Of a stretch of DNA of 53,112 nucleotides, positions 41,911-50,126 are shown in pieces (the first letter of the stretch is position 1; the number at the start of each line of letters is the position of its first letter). The notes beneath the pieces are model-generated. The model saw nothing but the letters and a program-made list of their open reading frames with translations, did not search any database and had not been told where the DNA came from. A program made the translations under genes and the position numbers. Source of the DNA: Comamonadaceae bacterium (GTDB taxonomy: Bacteria > Pseudomonadota > Gammaproteobacteria > Burkholderiales > Burkholderiaceae_C); assembly GCA_013297875.1 (NCBI GenBank), contig JAAFIW010000028.1, forward strand, positions 1 through 53,112, in the 5' to 3' direction.

Positions 41911-42688
41911 AAGGGGCTGTCAGTTTGCTGGCAACCATGATGGGCGTATCAAACCACTCCAGCTTGGCATCGGCACCATAGGTGTTGCGCACCCGCGCGT
42001 GCCAGGCGTCGGTGAACCAGGCCTGGGCACTGGTCGGTGTGTCCCACAGGTACACGCCACCAAACTGCCCATCGTCAGTGATGATGAAGTACTTGCGCAA
42101 CAGCCCTGGCACCTGGCGGTAGGTGGGCAGGGCGGCGTCAAATTCCCGCACCAGGCGTTCGCGGGTTACCTGCGCTGGCGTGGCCAGGGTGACCAGGGTG
42201 GCCACCGACTGGTCGGTGGGTTTCAGCGTGGGCTTGCCGGTCATGTTGTCCAACACCACGGGCGCATCCAAAAGGCGCACTTGGCCCTTGACCCCCCGCT
42301 CTTTTTCGACCCGCGCAAACCAGGCAGGGCTGAACCAGTCTTGCGCCGCCGGGCGGTCTTGCCACAGGTAAATGCCGCCAAACTGGCTATCGGCCTGCGC
42401 AAACGAAAACGCCTTGTACTGCAAGCCCGGTAGCGACGCGTATTGCGCAACCGTGTCGCGCATCTTGCTGACCACCAGCGCCCGTGGTGCATACCAGGGC
42501 TTGGGCACCTTGACGATGGCCACCACCGTGCTGGCACCCGTCGCAGGCTGGGGTGCTTGCGCGGGCAACGGACGGGGCGCTTGTGGCGAACCCGCGCTTG
42601 CCGCCGCAGGCGCAAGCGACACAGCCGACTGGGCCCACGTGGCTGGTGCCACGGCGAGCAGCGCCACGCTCAAAAAAAGAGATTTCAT
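41909..42688 (-). CDS. Exported protein with two YdhR-like (dimeric alpha/beta barrel) domains
   Basis: A 259-residue protein with a signal peptide (MKSLFLSVALLAVAPATWAQ) and an Ala/Pro linker. Two similar halves follow: PGLQYKAFSFAQADSQFGGI ... WQDRPAAQDWFSPAWFARV, and PGLLRKYFIITDDGQFGGVY ... WDTPTSAQAWFTDAWHARV. This unit is typical of the YdhR-type monooxygenase family of the dimeric alpha/beta barrel fold, so the gene is an internal duplication that could form the barrel within one chain. Reaction unknown. Probably periplasmic. It precedes the ECF sigma gene on the same strand. Confidence 0.8.
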   Translation of the reverse strand: MKSLFLSVALLAVAPATWAQSAVSLAPAAASAGSPQAPRPLPAQAPQPATGASTVVAIVKVPKPWYAPRALVVSKMRDTVAQYASLPGLQYKAFSFAQADSQFGGIYLWQDRPAAQDWFSPAWFARVEKERGVKGQVRLLDAPVVLDNMTGKPTLKPTDQSVATLVTLATPAQVTRERLVREFDAALPTYRQVPGLLRKYFIITDDGQFGGVYLWDTPTSAQAWFTDAWHARVRNTYGADAKLEWFDTPIMVASKLTAP

Positions 42689-42805
42689 AACTGCCTTTCC
42701 AACATCGACGAAACGATTTCGCCGTTCACAGAAGTTAGACAGTCGCCAAGGAGTTTGTGTGACCAGGCTGGTGACGGGCTCAGCGCTGACTGACAGTCTG
42801 CATGA

Positions 42806-42870
42806 AGATGCTATCTATTTCATAGCATCTTGAGCAATGTTTATATGGGCTGTATTCGTATTTGATTTGA
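42806..42870 (-). repeat. Dispersed repeat, copy 11, with hairpin
   Basis: Carries TTGAGCAATGTTTATATGGG then CTG. The usual AGCTGCT core is altered to a self-complementary GATGCTAT...ATAGCATC stem. Confidence 0.75.
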
Positions 42871-42928
42871 ATCTGTGACCTGATGATTGATCCGGCCCCA
42901 TGAAGTGTGAAGACGTCTACAAATTCGC

Positions 42929-43023
42929 CATTCCCGCGCAGACGGGAATTCACCTTCGCGATTACAAACCTCGCCTTCTGCGTAGTCGTCGCGCCTGGAT
43001 TCCCGCCTACACGGGAATGACGG
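42929..43023. repeat. Pair of REP-like palindromes
   Basis: CATTCCCGCGCAGACGGGAA at 42929 and GGATTCCCGCCTACACGGGA at 42998, in opposite orientation and about 50 bp apart, like the BIME arrangement. Same family as 4637-4663. Confidence 0.8.
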
Positions 43024-43066
43024 TCTGAGGCACGTATCTCATCGGGCGGACTTATTCAATCAAGCA

Positions 43067-43444
43067 CTAGCGCTGCAACTGCGCCTCGATGCAAGACACC
43101 AATTGCGCCCGGTTGGCGCGCTTGGACACCCCGGGTTTGCCGCCCACATAGCCCCCCAGTTCGCTGACCTCCGCAGGCGACACCATGGCTGTCAGGTAGA
43201 CGAAGGGAATGTCGCGGGTGCTGGGGTGGTCGGCAAGGGCCGCGCACACGGCACCGCCGTCCATGCCGGGCATGTCGATGTCGCACAAAACCAGGTCGGG
43301 TTTGTCGGTTTGGGCCAGCGCGACGGCGGCTGCGGGATCGGTGCTGGTGATCACGGTGAAGCGGTCGCTCAGGGTACGGCTCAAGTACTGGAGAACCATG
43401 TCGTCGTCATCGATGGCGAGGATGGAGGCTTTGGTCATTTGCAA
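43067..43444 (-). CDS. Single-domain response regulator
   Basis: A 125-residue CheY-like receiver. Acidic residues DDDD near the start, phospho-Asp in LVLCDIDMPGMDG (~50-62), the switch Thr in VYLTAMV and the conserved Lys in GGKPG. There is no output domain, so it signals through protein contacts. It is the last gene of a run with the hybrid kinase (57 bp upstream) and the degenerate-GGDEF protein, and is the likely phospho-acceptor of that kinase's Hpt domain (inference). Confidence 0.9.
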   Translation of the reverse strand: MQMTKASILAIDDDDMVLQYLSRTLSDRFTVITSTDPAAAVALAQTDKPDLVLCDIDMPGMDGGAVCAALADHPSTRDIPFVYLTAMVSPAEVSELGGYVGGKPGVSKRANRAQLVSCIEAQLQR

Positions 43445-43501
43445 GTCTGGGTGATGCGGTAATGGGTCTGAGATGGGTCTGCAGGCGCAGCCATTGTGAA
43501 A

Positions 43502-45664
43502 TTATGAAGCGGCGTCCGCTTGCGTCCAGGCAAGCACCGGTACCACGCGCAAGTGCTCGATCAGGCTGCGTACGGCAGCTGGCGCATCGCTGACCCGCTC
43601 GGGGTTGGTTTCCAGCCGGGCGCACAGGTCTGAGGCCCACGCAAAACCGTACATGGCAAAGCTACCGTTCAGTTTGTGGGCCAGGCTGCGCACCAGGGCA
43701 TCGTCCCGGCTTGTTGCGGCACGGTCCAGCTGGTCGACGAGTTCCAGGCGGGAGGCCATGAACGCCGCCATATCGGGCATGAGCGCAGCCATCGGGCGCG
43801 CGGGTTGAAACGGGGTCTGCGACGCCTGTTCAAGTGGGTGTGCACGCCTGAGCAGCGCATCCAATACCCGTGGCGATGCTGGTTTGGCAATGCTGTCGTC
43901 AAACCCCAAACTGACAAACCGCGTTTGACTGTCCGGATCGTCGTCAGACGAAAACGCCACGATGGTGCTGGGTATCTGGCGGCGCGCGCGCTGGAGTTCC
44001 CGAATACGCTGCAGGGCTTGCAGGCCATCCATCACCGGCATCTGGATGTCCATAAAAATAATATCGGGGCGCTGCACCAGGCAACGCTCTACGGCGCAGC
44101 GGCCGTTCAAAGCCGTGTCCACCTCCACGGACAAAGCTGCCAGCTGGTAGCCCAGCACCTTGCAGTTGTAGGCATCGTCGTCCACCACCAGCGCTTTCAA
44201 GCTGCTCTCTGCGGGGGTCGGATCGCCGCCAGCATGCAGCGCCATCGGCGCCGTGACCGGGTAGCCACCGGGCGAGCTGGCAGCCTGAAGCGCGTCTGAT
44301 GCGGCTTTGAGCGCCAGCGTGAGTGTGGTGCCATCCAGGTCAGAGGTCGTCATGGTCAGGCGGCCCCCTTGCACCCGGGCCATAAGCTGCGACGAATAGG
44401 TGCCCAGGCCGCTGCCGCCAGCCTTGTTCTGCGTGGCGTATTTTTCAAAGAAACGCTCACGCAGCGCCAGCGGCACGGCGGTGTTGTTGTGCACGCTCAG
44501 CGCCACCCATGCACCCCCTTGCAGATTCAGCGACACGGTGGAGCCGTCACTGGCGGCCTCCACCGCGTTCTTCAGCACGTTGGCAATGCAGGAGAAACAC
44601 AGCAAGTCATCCCCGGCCACCGTGACAGGACTGTCGCCGCCCGACAGCTGCATGCGCACCTGCTTGGAAGCGGCGTGGGGCTCAATGTCTTGCATGACCG
44701 TTCTCGTCACGGCAGCCAGATCGACGGCATGCGGGCGAAAGTCATAGCGACCCTGCTCCATGCGGTACAGATCGAGCGACAGATTCACCATGCTGAGAGC
44801 ACGGCGCGCGGCGTTTTCAATCATGCCCAGCAGCACCTCCTGCTCGGCATCCGGGCTGCGGCCCGCACGCAGCAAACCCGGCGTGGCGGCAATGCTGGCC
44901 AGCGGTGTTTTCAGGTCGTGGCGGGCGATGCGCTCAGCATCTTCACGGGCCGCAATAGCCTGCCTGAGCGCCTCATTTTTTTGATCGAGCTCCACGGCGC
45001 GCGATGCCAGTTCGGTGCGCAGCCGCTGCAGGCACATCACCAAAAAAGCCGTCGTTCCAATGACGGGCAACGCCGCTATGCTCAAGGGCGCGAAGATGTT
45101 CAATAGATGGTCGGGTGCCAGGATGGAGTTGACATCGCGCATGTAGGCCGAAAAATACGCCATCCGAATCACCGCGAAGCTGGAAATCACCCCGATCACC
45201 GCCACCAGGATGATGCGGCTGACCTCCATCTGTGCACCACGGTGCGCAAACAAACTGAAAGCACAACCCAATACGACCACCAGCCCGCCCAAGCTAGCGA
45301 CCATCACCCGCACCCACAGAATCGGTTGCACCACCACAAACCAGGTCAACAGCAAACTGGCGCACAGCGCGGGAGCAAACAACCACCGCGTGTCTGCCAC
45401 GCCATCGAAACGCCGGACCGATCGCCAATACAAGGTGTATCCCAGGAGCAGGCACGCGTTGCCTGCTGGCAAAACAAGCCAGGCCGATTCGGCGCTCTGC
45501 GCGGCCAGCAAGATCGATCCGCCCGCAGCCAGCAGGGTGCCAATGCGCCAGTCAGCAGCTGCCGGCTGTATGGCCGTAGACAGCCCTTTGTGCACCAGCC
45601 CCAGAATGCCGCCGGTCAACAGCATGAACACGGTGCTCAAAATGAACGCAGTACGAGGATCCAT
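43502..45664 (-). CDS. Hybrid sensor histidine kinase with receiver and Hpt domains
   Basis: A 720-residue membrane protein. About six or seven hydrophobic helices (~1-210) form the sensor, followed by a short coiled coil (ELDQKNEALRQAIAAREDAE). The dimerisation His lies in IARHDLKTPLASI (~250); the ATPase domain has NVLKNAVEAA (N-box) and GGSGLGTYSSQLM (G-box). Then a receiver (ALVVDDDAYN, phospho-Asp in IIFMDIQMPVMDG) and a C-terminal Hpt with HKLNGSFAMYGF. All phosphorelay residues are present. It lies between the single-domain regulator and a membrane protein of similar layout; the three are probably one operon. The stimulus is unknown. Confidence 0.9.
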   Translation of the reverse strand: MDPRTAFILSTVFMLLTGGILGLVHKGLSTAIQPAAADWRIGTLLAAGGSILLAAQSAESAWLVLPAGNACLLLGYTLYWRSVRRFDGVADTRWLFAPALCASLLLTWFVVVQPILWVRVMVASLGGLVVVLGCAFSLFAHRGAQMEVSRIILVAVIGVISSFAVIRMAYFSAYMRDVNSILAPDHLLNIFAPLSIAALPVIGTTAFLVMCLQRLRTELASRAVELDQKNEALRQAIAAREDAERIARHDLKTPLASIAATPGLLRAGRSPDAEQEVLLGMIENAARRALSMVNLSLDLYRMEQGRYDFRPHAVDLAAVTRTVMQDIEPHAASKQVRMQLSGGDSPVTVAGDDLLCFSCIANVLKNAVEAASDGSTVSLNLQGGAWVALSVHNNTAVPLALRERFFEKYATQNKAGGSGLGTYSSQLMARVQGGRLTMTTSDLDGTTLTLALKAASDALQAASSPGGYPVTAPMALHAGGDPTPAESSLKALVVDDDAYNCKVLGYQLAALSVEVDTALNGRCAVERCLVQRPDIIFMDIQMPVMDGLQALQRIRELQRARRQIPSTIVAFSSDDDPDSQTRFVSLGFDDSIAKPASPRVLDALLRRAHPLEQASQTPFQPARPMAALMPDMAAFMASRLELVDQLDRAATSRDDALVRSLAHKLNGSFAMYGFAWASDLCARLETNPERVSDAPAAVRSLIEHLRVVPVLAWTQADAAS

Positions 45665-45721
45665 GAGACCAATTTTGCCTGTTGAGGTCGACCTGCAACT
45701 GGGCCGAGGGTCAAGCGCCGA

Positions 45722-46969
45722 TCACTCTGCCTTCACGGCGTGGGCTGACGCATCAGCTTCCTCATCGCGATCCCAATGCACCGCCAGTATGCCACCCGAC
45801 TGGCTGGCTTGCAAAGCCAGTTGCTCGGCCTTGTTCATGACTTTCAATGCCTCATGTCCCATGCCCAACAGACGTACCACGCCGATGCCCACCGTCGGCT
45901 CAAACTCAATGCCTTCAGCTTTTTGCTTGATGCGCACGGGCAGGCGCAGGGCGCTGAGCAAACGCGTGGTCAACAGCGTTGCGCGTCTGGGGTCTTGCAC
46001 GGCAGAAACAGCCAACACAAAACAGCGCGGGTGGTACAGCCCAACCACATTGCGAAACCCGACCACGCGACGGATGCGTGCGGTCAGCGCCGTCACGATG
46101 GACATTTGTGCGCGGGTGCCAAACATCAAATCGGGCTCCAGCAAGTTGGCCACGCTGATGGCAACCACCAGGCATTCCCGCTTGACCCGTGCGCTGCGCC
46201 AGATCGCATCGTCGACTTGGGTGACCAATCGCACGCCCGATGGCAAGCCCAAAGACTCGTCGTCCGAGCCCCTGGCAAGGCGGGCAATGCGCCGCAACTC
46301 CCGGTTGCGTTGCACCGTCAGGCCAATCACCACCAGAAAGTAAGCCACCGTACAAATTGCTGTGAAGGCGCTTGCCCAGGCACCCAAGCCTGCCACGCCA
46401 AAAGCTGATATGCCCAGCCCTTTGGCATACAAGCCTGCAACCATGCCGGCCAGACACATACAGGCCGCCGACATCCAGCGCGCCAATGAATCACCCAGGG
46501 TAGAGGCCCGCAGCGCCACGATCGCGGCACACACGGCCGACACGCCGTTGACGAGCGCTGCCGTTGCCAGCACTTGCTCGCGGGTACCCCAACCAGTCAG
46601 TGCCGCCGCCGCCAGCAGCGCCGCCGCCACCACCAACAAGAGACTGACGTTTGAAACCACCCGACGCACGAGCCGGTCCTCGTCGGCGATGCGCACCCAA
46701 AGGCCAAGATAAGTCAGTGCCAATGCGCCGCTCAAAGGGCCGAATGCGGCCTTCAACGGCAACAGCATGTGTTCATCCAGACCGGCAAACAAGGCTTGCG
46801 GCAGACCCGACATCAGCACCGACGACAAGCCCGTGAGCACCATAAACGCCACGCTGCGTGCCGCTGCCACCGAGCGTTGGAATAGAAAATCAGCCACGGC
46901 AACGCAGATCAGCACCAGGATCACGCCGGTCATCGCGGACCAGATGGCAAGCTCCAAAACAGATTCCAC
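45722..46969 (-). CDS. Seven-helix membrane protein with degenerate GGDEF domain
   Basis: A 415-residue protein. Seven predicted helices (~5-230) resemble the sensor part of the neighbouring kinase. The C-terminal ~170 residues have the fold pattern of diguanylate cyclases (VVGFRNVVGLY ... FVLAVSAVQD ... PTVGIGVVRLLG ... ALKVMNKAEQLALQASQSGG), but the active-site GGDEF is replaced by HPRCF, and the metal-binding Asp positions are missing. It therefore should not make c-di-GMP and may bind a partner or act as a sensor. It is 57 bp upstream of the hybrid kinase gene on the same strand. Confidence 0.8.
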   Translation of the reverse strand: MESVLELAIWSAMTGVILVLICVAVADFLFQRSVAAARSVAFMVLTGLSSVLMSGLPQALFAGLDEHMLLPLKAAFGPLSGALALTYLGLWVRIADEDRLVRRVVSNVSLLLVVAAALLAAAALTGWGTREQVLATAALVNGVSAVCAAIVALRASTLGDSLARWMSAACMCLAGMVAGLYAKGLGISAFGVAGLGAWASAFTAICTVAYFLVVIGLTVQRNRELRRIARLARGSDDESLGLPSGVRLVTQVDDAIWRSARVKRECLVVAISVANLLEPDLMFGTRAQMSIVTALTARIRRVVGFRNVVGLYHPRCFVLAVSAVQDPRRATLLTTRLLSALRLPVRIKQKAEGIEFEPTVGIGVVRLLGMGHEALKVMNKAEQLALQASQSGGILAVHWDRDEEADASAHAVKAE

Positions 46970-47020
46970 CGGGAGGCCTTTGACTTGAAAAGTTTGCCCT
47001 TGTGTGCTTCTTTTGATCCC

Positions 47021-47080
47021 TCATCAGCTATAAATTGAATAGCTGCTTGAGCACAATCTGCAAGGGCGGAAAGGCTATTT
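47021..47080 (-). repeat. Dispersed repeat, copy 12
   Basis: TTGAATAGCTGCTTGAGCAC then AATCTGCAAGGGCGG. Intergenic, between the GGDEF-like gene and the divergent ndh. Confidence 0.85.
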
Positions 47081-47205
47081 CTATATTGAACAACGAGTAT
47101 TCAGACTTTTTTTCGTCACTATTTTAAAGACTGGCTTACCTGTTTCGCCTATGTCAATTGGTGCAGTGCAATATGCACACCGCGCGACTGCCGATAATCC
47201 GGCAC

Positions 47206-48570
47206 ATGACGAACACCACGCCCACACACCCCGCAGCCACACCGCGCGTCCTCATCATTGGCTGCGGCTTCGGCGGCCTGGAAGCCGCCAAGGCCTTGCG
47301 CGGCAAGCCGGTGGCCATCACCCTCATTGACCGCACCAACCACCACCTGTTTCAGCCGCTGCTCTACCAGGTGGCCACCGCCGGTCTGTCAGCCCCGGCC
47401 ATTGCGGCACCCATTCGCAACCTGTTTCGCAAACAGCCCAACCTCACCACCCTGCTGGGCAACGTGGTGAGCATTGACGCACAGGCCAAACAGGTGCATC
47501 TGGACGATGACACCGCCCTGCCCTACGACCACCTGATCGTGGCCGCAGGAGCCACCCACAGCTACTTTGGCCACGACGAATGGGCCCAGCATGCGCCGGG
47601 CCTGAAAACCCTGCACGACGCGTTTGACATCCGCCGCCGCATCCTGATGGCGTTTGAGGCCGCCGAGAAGGAGCCAGATCCCGCCAAACGCAAGGCCTGG
47701 CTCACGTTTTCCATCATTGGCGCAGGCCCCACAGGTGTGGAGATGGCGGGCACGCTGGCTGAAATTGCCCGCCACACCCTGCCCGGCGAGTTCCGCAACA
47801 TCGACCCGGCCGGCGCCCAGGTGCTGCTGATTGAAGGCGGGCCACGGGTGCTGCAGGCCATGCCCGAATCGTTAAGCCAGCGGGCGCTGGAGCAACTGAA
47901 CCGGCTGGGGGTAGAGGTACGCCTGAATTCCCAGGTCACCCACATCGATGCAGACGGTTTAACCGTCAAATCAGTTGTCAGCCCAGATAAAGATTGCTCA
48001 AGCAGCTATCAAATCAATAGTAAATGTGTGGTGTGGGCAGCGGGTGTGGCGGCCTCGCCGCTGGGCGCACACATCGCGCGCGCCACCGCGTGCACCACCG
48101 ACCGCGCAGGCCGCGTCAAGGTGCAGCCCGATCTGTCCATTCCCGGCTATCCCAGCATTCAAGTCATCGGCGACCTGGCAGCCGCCACCAGTCACCGCCC
48201 AGGCCAAGCGCCCACATCGGTGCCCGGCGTCTCCCCGGCAGCCAAGCAAATGGGCCAGCACGCCGCCAACAACCTGCTGCGGCAGATCAAGGGCCAAACC
48301 ACCCTGCCCTTCGTCTACAAAGACTACGGCAACCTGGCCACCATCGGCCGCAACGCCGCCGTGGTCGACCTGGCCGCGCCACCCTTGGGCCAGCTGCGTT
48401 TTTCGGGCTACTTTGCCTGGCTGTTCTGGCTGTTTGCCCACGTGTATTTTTTAATCGGCTTTCGCAACCGGTTTGTCGTGCTGCTGGACTGGGCGAGTGC
48501 TTATTGGAGCTTTGCGCGGTATGCGCGAGTGGTGGTGGGGGACGAAGCGGGCAGCAAAAAACTGCCGTGA
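47206..48570 (+). CDS. ndh: Type II NADH dehydrogenase (NDH-2)-like flavoprotein
   Basis: A 454-residue protein. FAD motif VLIIGCGFGGLEAAKAL, NADH motif IIGAGPTGVEMAGTL, TVVWAAG-type motif (CVVWAAGVAASPLG) and the second FAD contact IQVIGDLAAAT. A C-terminal amphipathic/hydrophobic stretch (FSGYFAWLFWLFAHVYFLIG) anchors it to the inner membrane, as in NDH-2, which passes electrons from NADH to quinone without pumping protons. I chose ATG 47206; in-frame starts lie up to 16 codons upstream. Residues ~253-273 (VVSPDKDCSSSYQINSK) are an in-frame dispersed repeat in the loop before CVVWAAG, which may lengthen a surface loop near the NADH site. Confidence 0.9.
   Translation: MTNTTPTHPAATPRVLIIGCGFGGLEAAKALRGKPVAITLIDRTNHHLFQPLLYQVATAGLSAPAIAAPIRNLFRKQPNLTTLLGNVVSIDAQAKQVHLDDDTALPYDHLIVAAGATHSYFGHDEWAQHAPGLKTLHDAFDIRRRILMAFEAAEKEPDPAKRKAWLTFSIIGAGPTGVEMAGTLAEIARHTLPGEFRNIDPAGAQVLLIEGGPRVLQAMPESLSQRALEQLNRLGVEVRLNSQVTHIDADGLTVKSVVSPDKDCSSSYQINSKCVVWAAGVAASPLGAHIARATACTTDRAGRVKVQPDLSIPGYPSIQVIGDLAAATSHRPGQAPTSVPGVSPAAKQMGQHAANNLLRQIKGQTTLPFVYKDYGNLATIGRNAAVVDLAAPPLGQLRFSGYFAWLFWLFAHVYFLIGFRNRFVVLLDWASAYWSFARYARVVVGDEAGSKKLP
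47966..48024 (+). repeat. Dispersed repeat inside ndh, copy 13
   Basis: TGTCAGCCCAGATAAAGATT then GCTCAAGCAGCTATCAAAT. Translated in frame. Confidence 0.88.
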
Positions 48571-48581
48571 TCGCGCTGCGT

Positions 48582-50060
48582 TCAGGCCACGCGACCCACG
48601 CGACCCAATAGCTCACCATCCCGTTTTTCATCGCCTGTTTCTGGCCTTGCCAAGCGCACCGGCATCCGCCAAGCCGCTACACAAGCCACCGCAGACACCG
48701 CCGCCGACACCCCAAACACCTCGCTCAGGGCCAGGCCAAACACGGTTTGTGGCGAGACGCCGACTGCGTGCAAGGCCAGTTCCCTGGCCATCTCGTGCGT
48801 GAACAGCGCCGCCAGCACCGACACGCCGACTGCGCCGGCCACGGTGCGAAACATCACCGGGCTGGCGGTGGCAATGCCCATCAGCGGCAGCGGGGCCGAG
48901 ATTTGCGCCACGACGGTGACCAGCGGAAACAGCGCGCCGATGCCCATGCCCAGCGGAAACAGGCAAACCGATACCCAGGCCAGCGATGGCGTATGACTCC
49001 GCAGCAGCAATCCCAGCAGCGCGAAGGCCACGGCCGCCACCGCACAGGCCAGCACGGCTGTGCCACGCACCTGCCCAGTCTTGGCCAACCGGCGGCCCGA
49101 GGCGATGGAGGCGACGGTGACGCCGGCCATCAGCGGCATCGATTGCCAGCCGGAGCTGGCGGGCGACAGCCCACGGGCGATCTGGAAATATTGCGGTATG
49201 AAAACCACCACCGCAAACAGCGCAAAGCCGCCTGCGGCACTGAGCCACATGGCCGCCGAGAAACCGTGCTGGGCAAAGAGGGACAGGGGCAACAGCGGGC
49301 TGCGCACGCGGGCCTGCGCCCACACAAATGCCACCACCAACACGCCGCCCAACGCAGCCCAGGCAACAGCTGGCAACTGCCCGGGGTCTGCCGGTCGGGT
49401 GCTCATCAGCAGGCTGACCAGGGCCGCACTCAGCAGCACCGCGCCCAGGTAGTCCATGCGGCCCTTGCCAACAGCGGCGACTTTGGGGAAATTCCTTGCC
49501 AGCACGGCCCAAGCCAGCAGGCCCACCGGCAGGTTGATGAAAAACGACCAGCGCCACGACGCATGCTCTACCAGGTAGCCGCCGACCAGTGGCCCAAACA
49601 TGATGGACAGGCCATAGGTCGCGCCCAACAAGCCCTGCAAGCGCGAACGTGATTCGGCAGGGAAAATGCGCACCACCGCCATCATGGCCAGGGTCAGCAA
49701 ACCGCCGCCACCTGCGCCCTGCAGGCCACGCGAGAGGATCAACTCATTCATGTCGCGGCTGGCCCCACACAGCACCGAGCCCAGCAAAAACAGGCCAACT
49801 GCCACCAGCAGCACCGGCTTGGCACCGTGCAAATCAGCCAGCTTGCCGTACAGCGGCACCGCCACGGTGGAAGAGATCAGATAGGCCGAAAACACCCACG
49901 ACATGCGGGCCGTGCCACCCAGATCTTTGGCCATCGACGGCAGCGCGGTAGACACAATGGTTTGATCCAGCGCGGCCAGCACCAGCATCAACAGCAGCAT
50001 GGCCAAAGTCAGCTTCAGGGCCTTGGGTGTGGGAGACAGCTTGGGTTCAGTGGTATTCAT
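48582..50060 (-). CDS. MFS multidrug exporter, DHA2 (EmrB/QacA) type
   Basis: A 492-residue inner-membrane protein with about 14 hydrophobic helices. LDQTIVSTALPSMAKDLGG is the motif D1 of the 14-helix DHA2 family; GKLADLHGAKPVLL is motif A and GGYLVEHASWRWSFFINLPV is motif C-like. Such pumps export drugs or dyes using proton motive force. I chose ATG 50058-50060; the open frame has a TTG eight codons earlier. It is divergent from a LysR regulator, so its expression is probably controlled by it. Ends 11 bp from the convergent ndh gene. Confidence 0.9.
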   Translation of the reverse strand: MNTTEPKLSPTPKALKLTLAMLLLMLVLAALDQTIVSTALPSMAKDLGGTARMSWVFSAYLISSTVAVPLYGKLADLHGAKPVLLVAVGLFLLGSVLCGASRDMNELILSRGLQGAGGGGLLTLAMMAVVRIFPAESRSRLQGLLGATYGLSIMFGPLVGGYLVEHASWRWSFFINLPVGLLAWAVLARNFPKVAAVGKGRMDYLGAVLLSAALVSLLMSTRPADPGQLPAVAWAALGGVLVVAFVWAQARVRSPLLPLSLFAQHGFSAAMWLSAAGGFALFAVVVFIPQYFQIARGLSPASSGWQSMPLMAGVTVASIASGRRLAKTGQVRGTAVLACAVAAVAFALLGLLLRSHTPSLAWVSVCLFPLGMGIGALFPLVTVVAQISAPLPLMGIATASPVMFRTVAGAVGVSVLAALFTHEMARELALHAVGVSPQTVFGLALSEVFGVSAAVSAVACVAAWRMPVRLARPETGDEKRDGELLGRVGRVA

Positions 50061-50083
50061 GGGCGCAGTGTGAATGGCACTCA

Positions 50084-50102
50084 AATGTTTGTACAGTGCA
50101 TT
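50084..50102. promoter_or_regulatory. Candidate LysR operator between the MFS and lysR genes
   Basis: AATG-N11-CATT palindrome in the 66-bp divergent gap. LysR proteins often bind interrupted palindromes of this spacing. It overlaps the likely promoters of both genes. Confidence 0.4.
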
Positions 50103-50126
50103 GTTTAGAACTCATCACTGCACCAA

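Larger units (their letters stand above)
42689..43066. other. Repeat-only intergenic region
   Basis: No gene seen. It contains a dispersed repeat (42806-42870) with an extra hairpin GATGCTAT-N7-ATAGCATC, and two REP-like palindromes (42929-42949 and 42998-43023). The promoter of the YdhR-like gene must lie in the first part; the rest is the 3' flank of the response-regulator gene. Confidence 0.7.

Noticed and set aside
41752-41940. 62-codon plus-strand open frame
   Set aside because: Falls within the 41726-41910 inverted-repeat element and antisense to the YdhR-like gene end.
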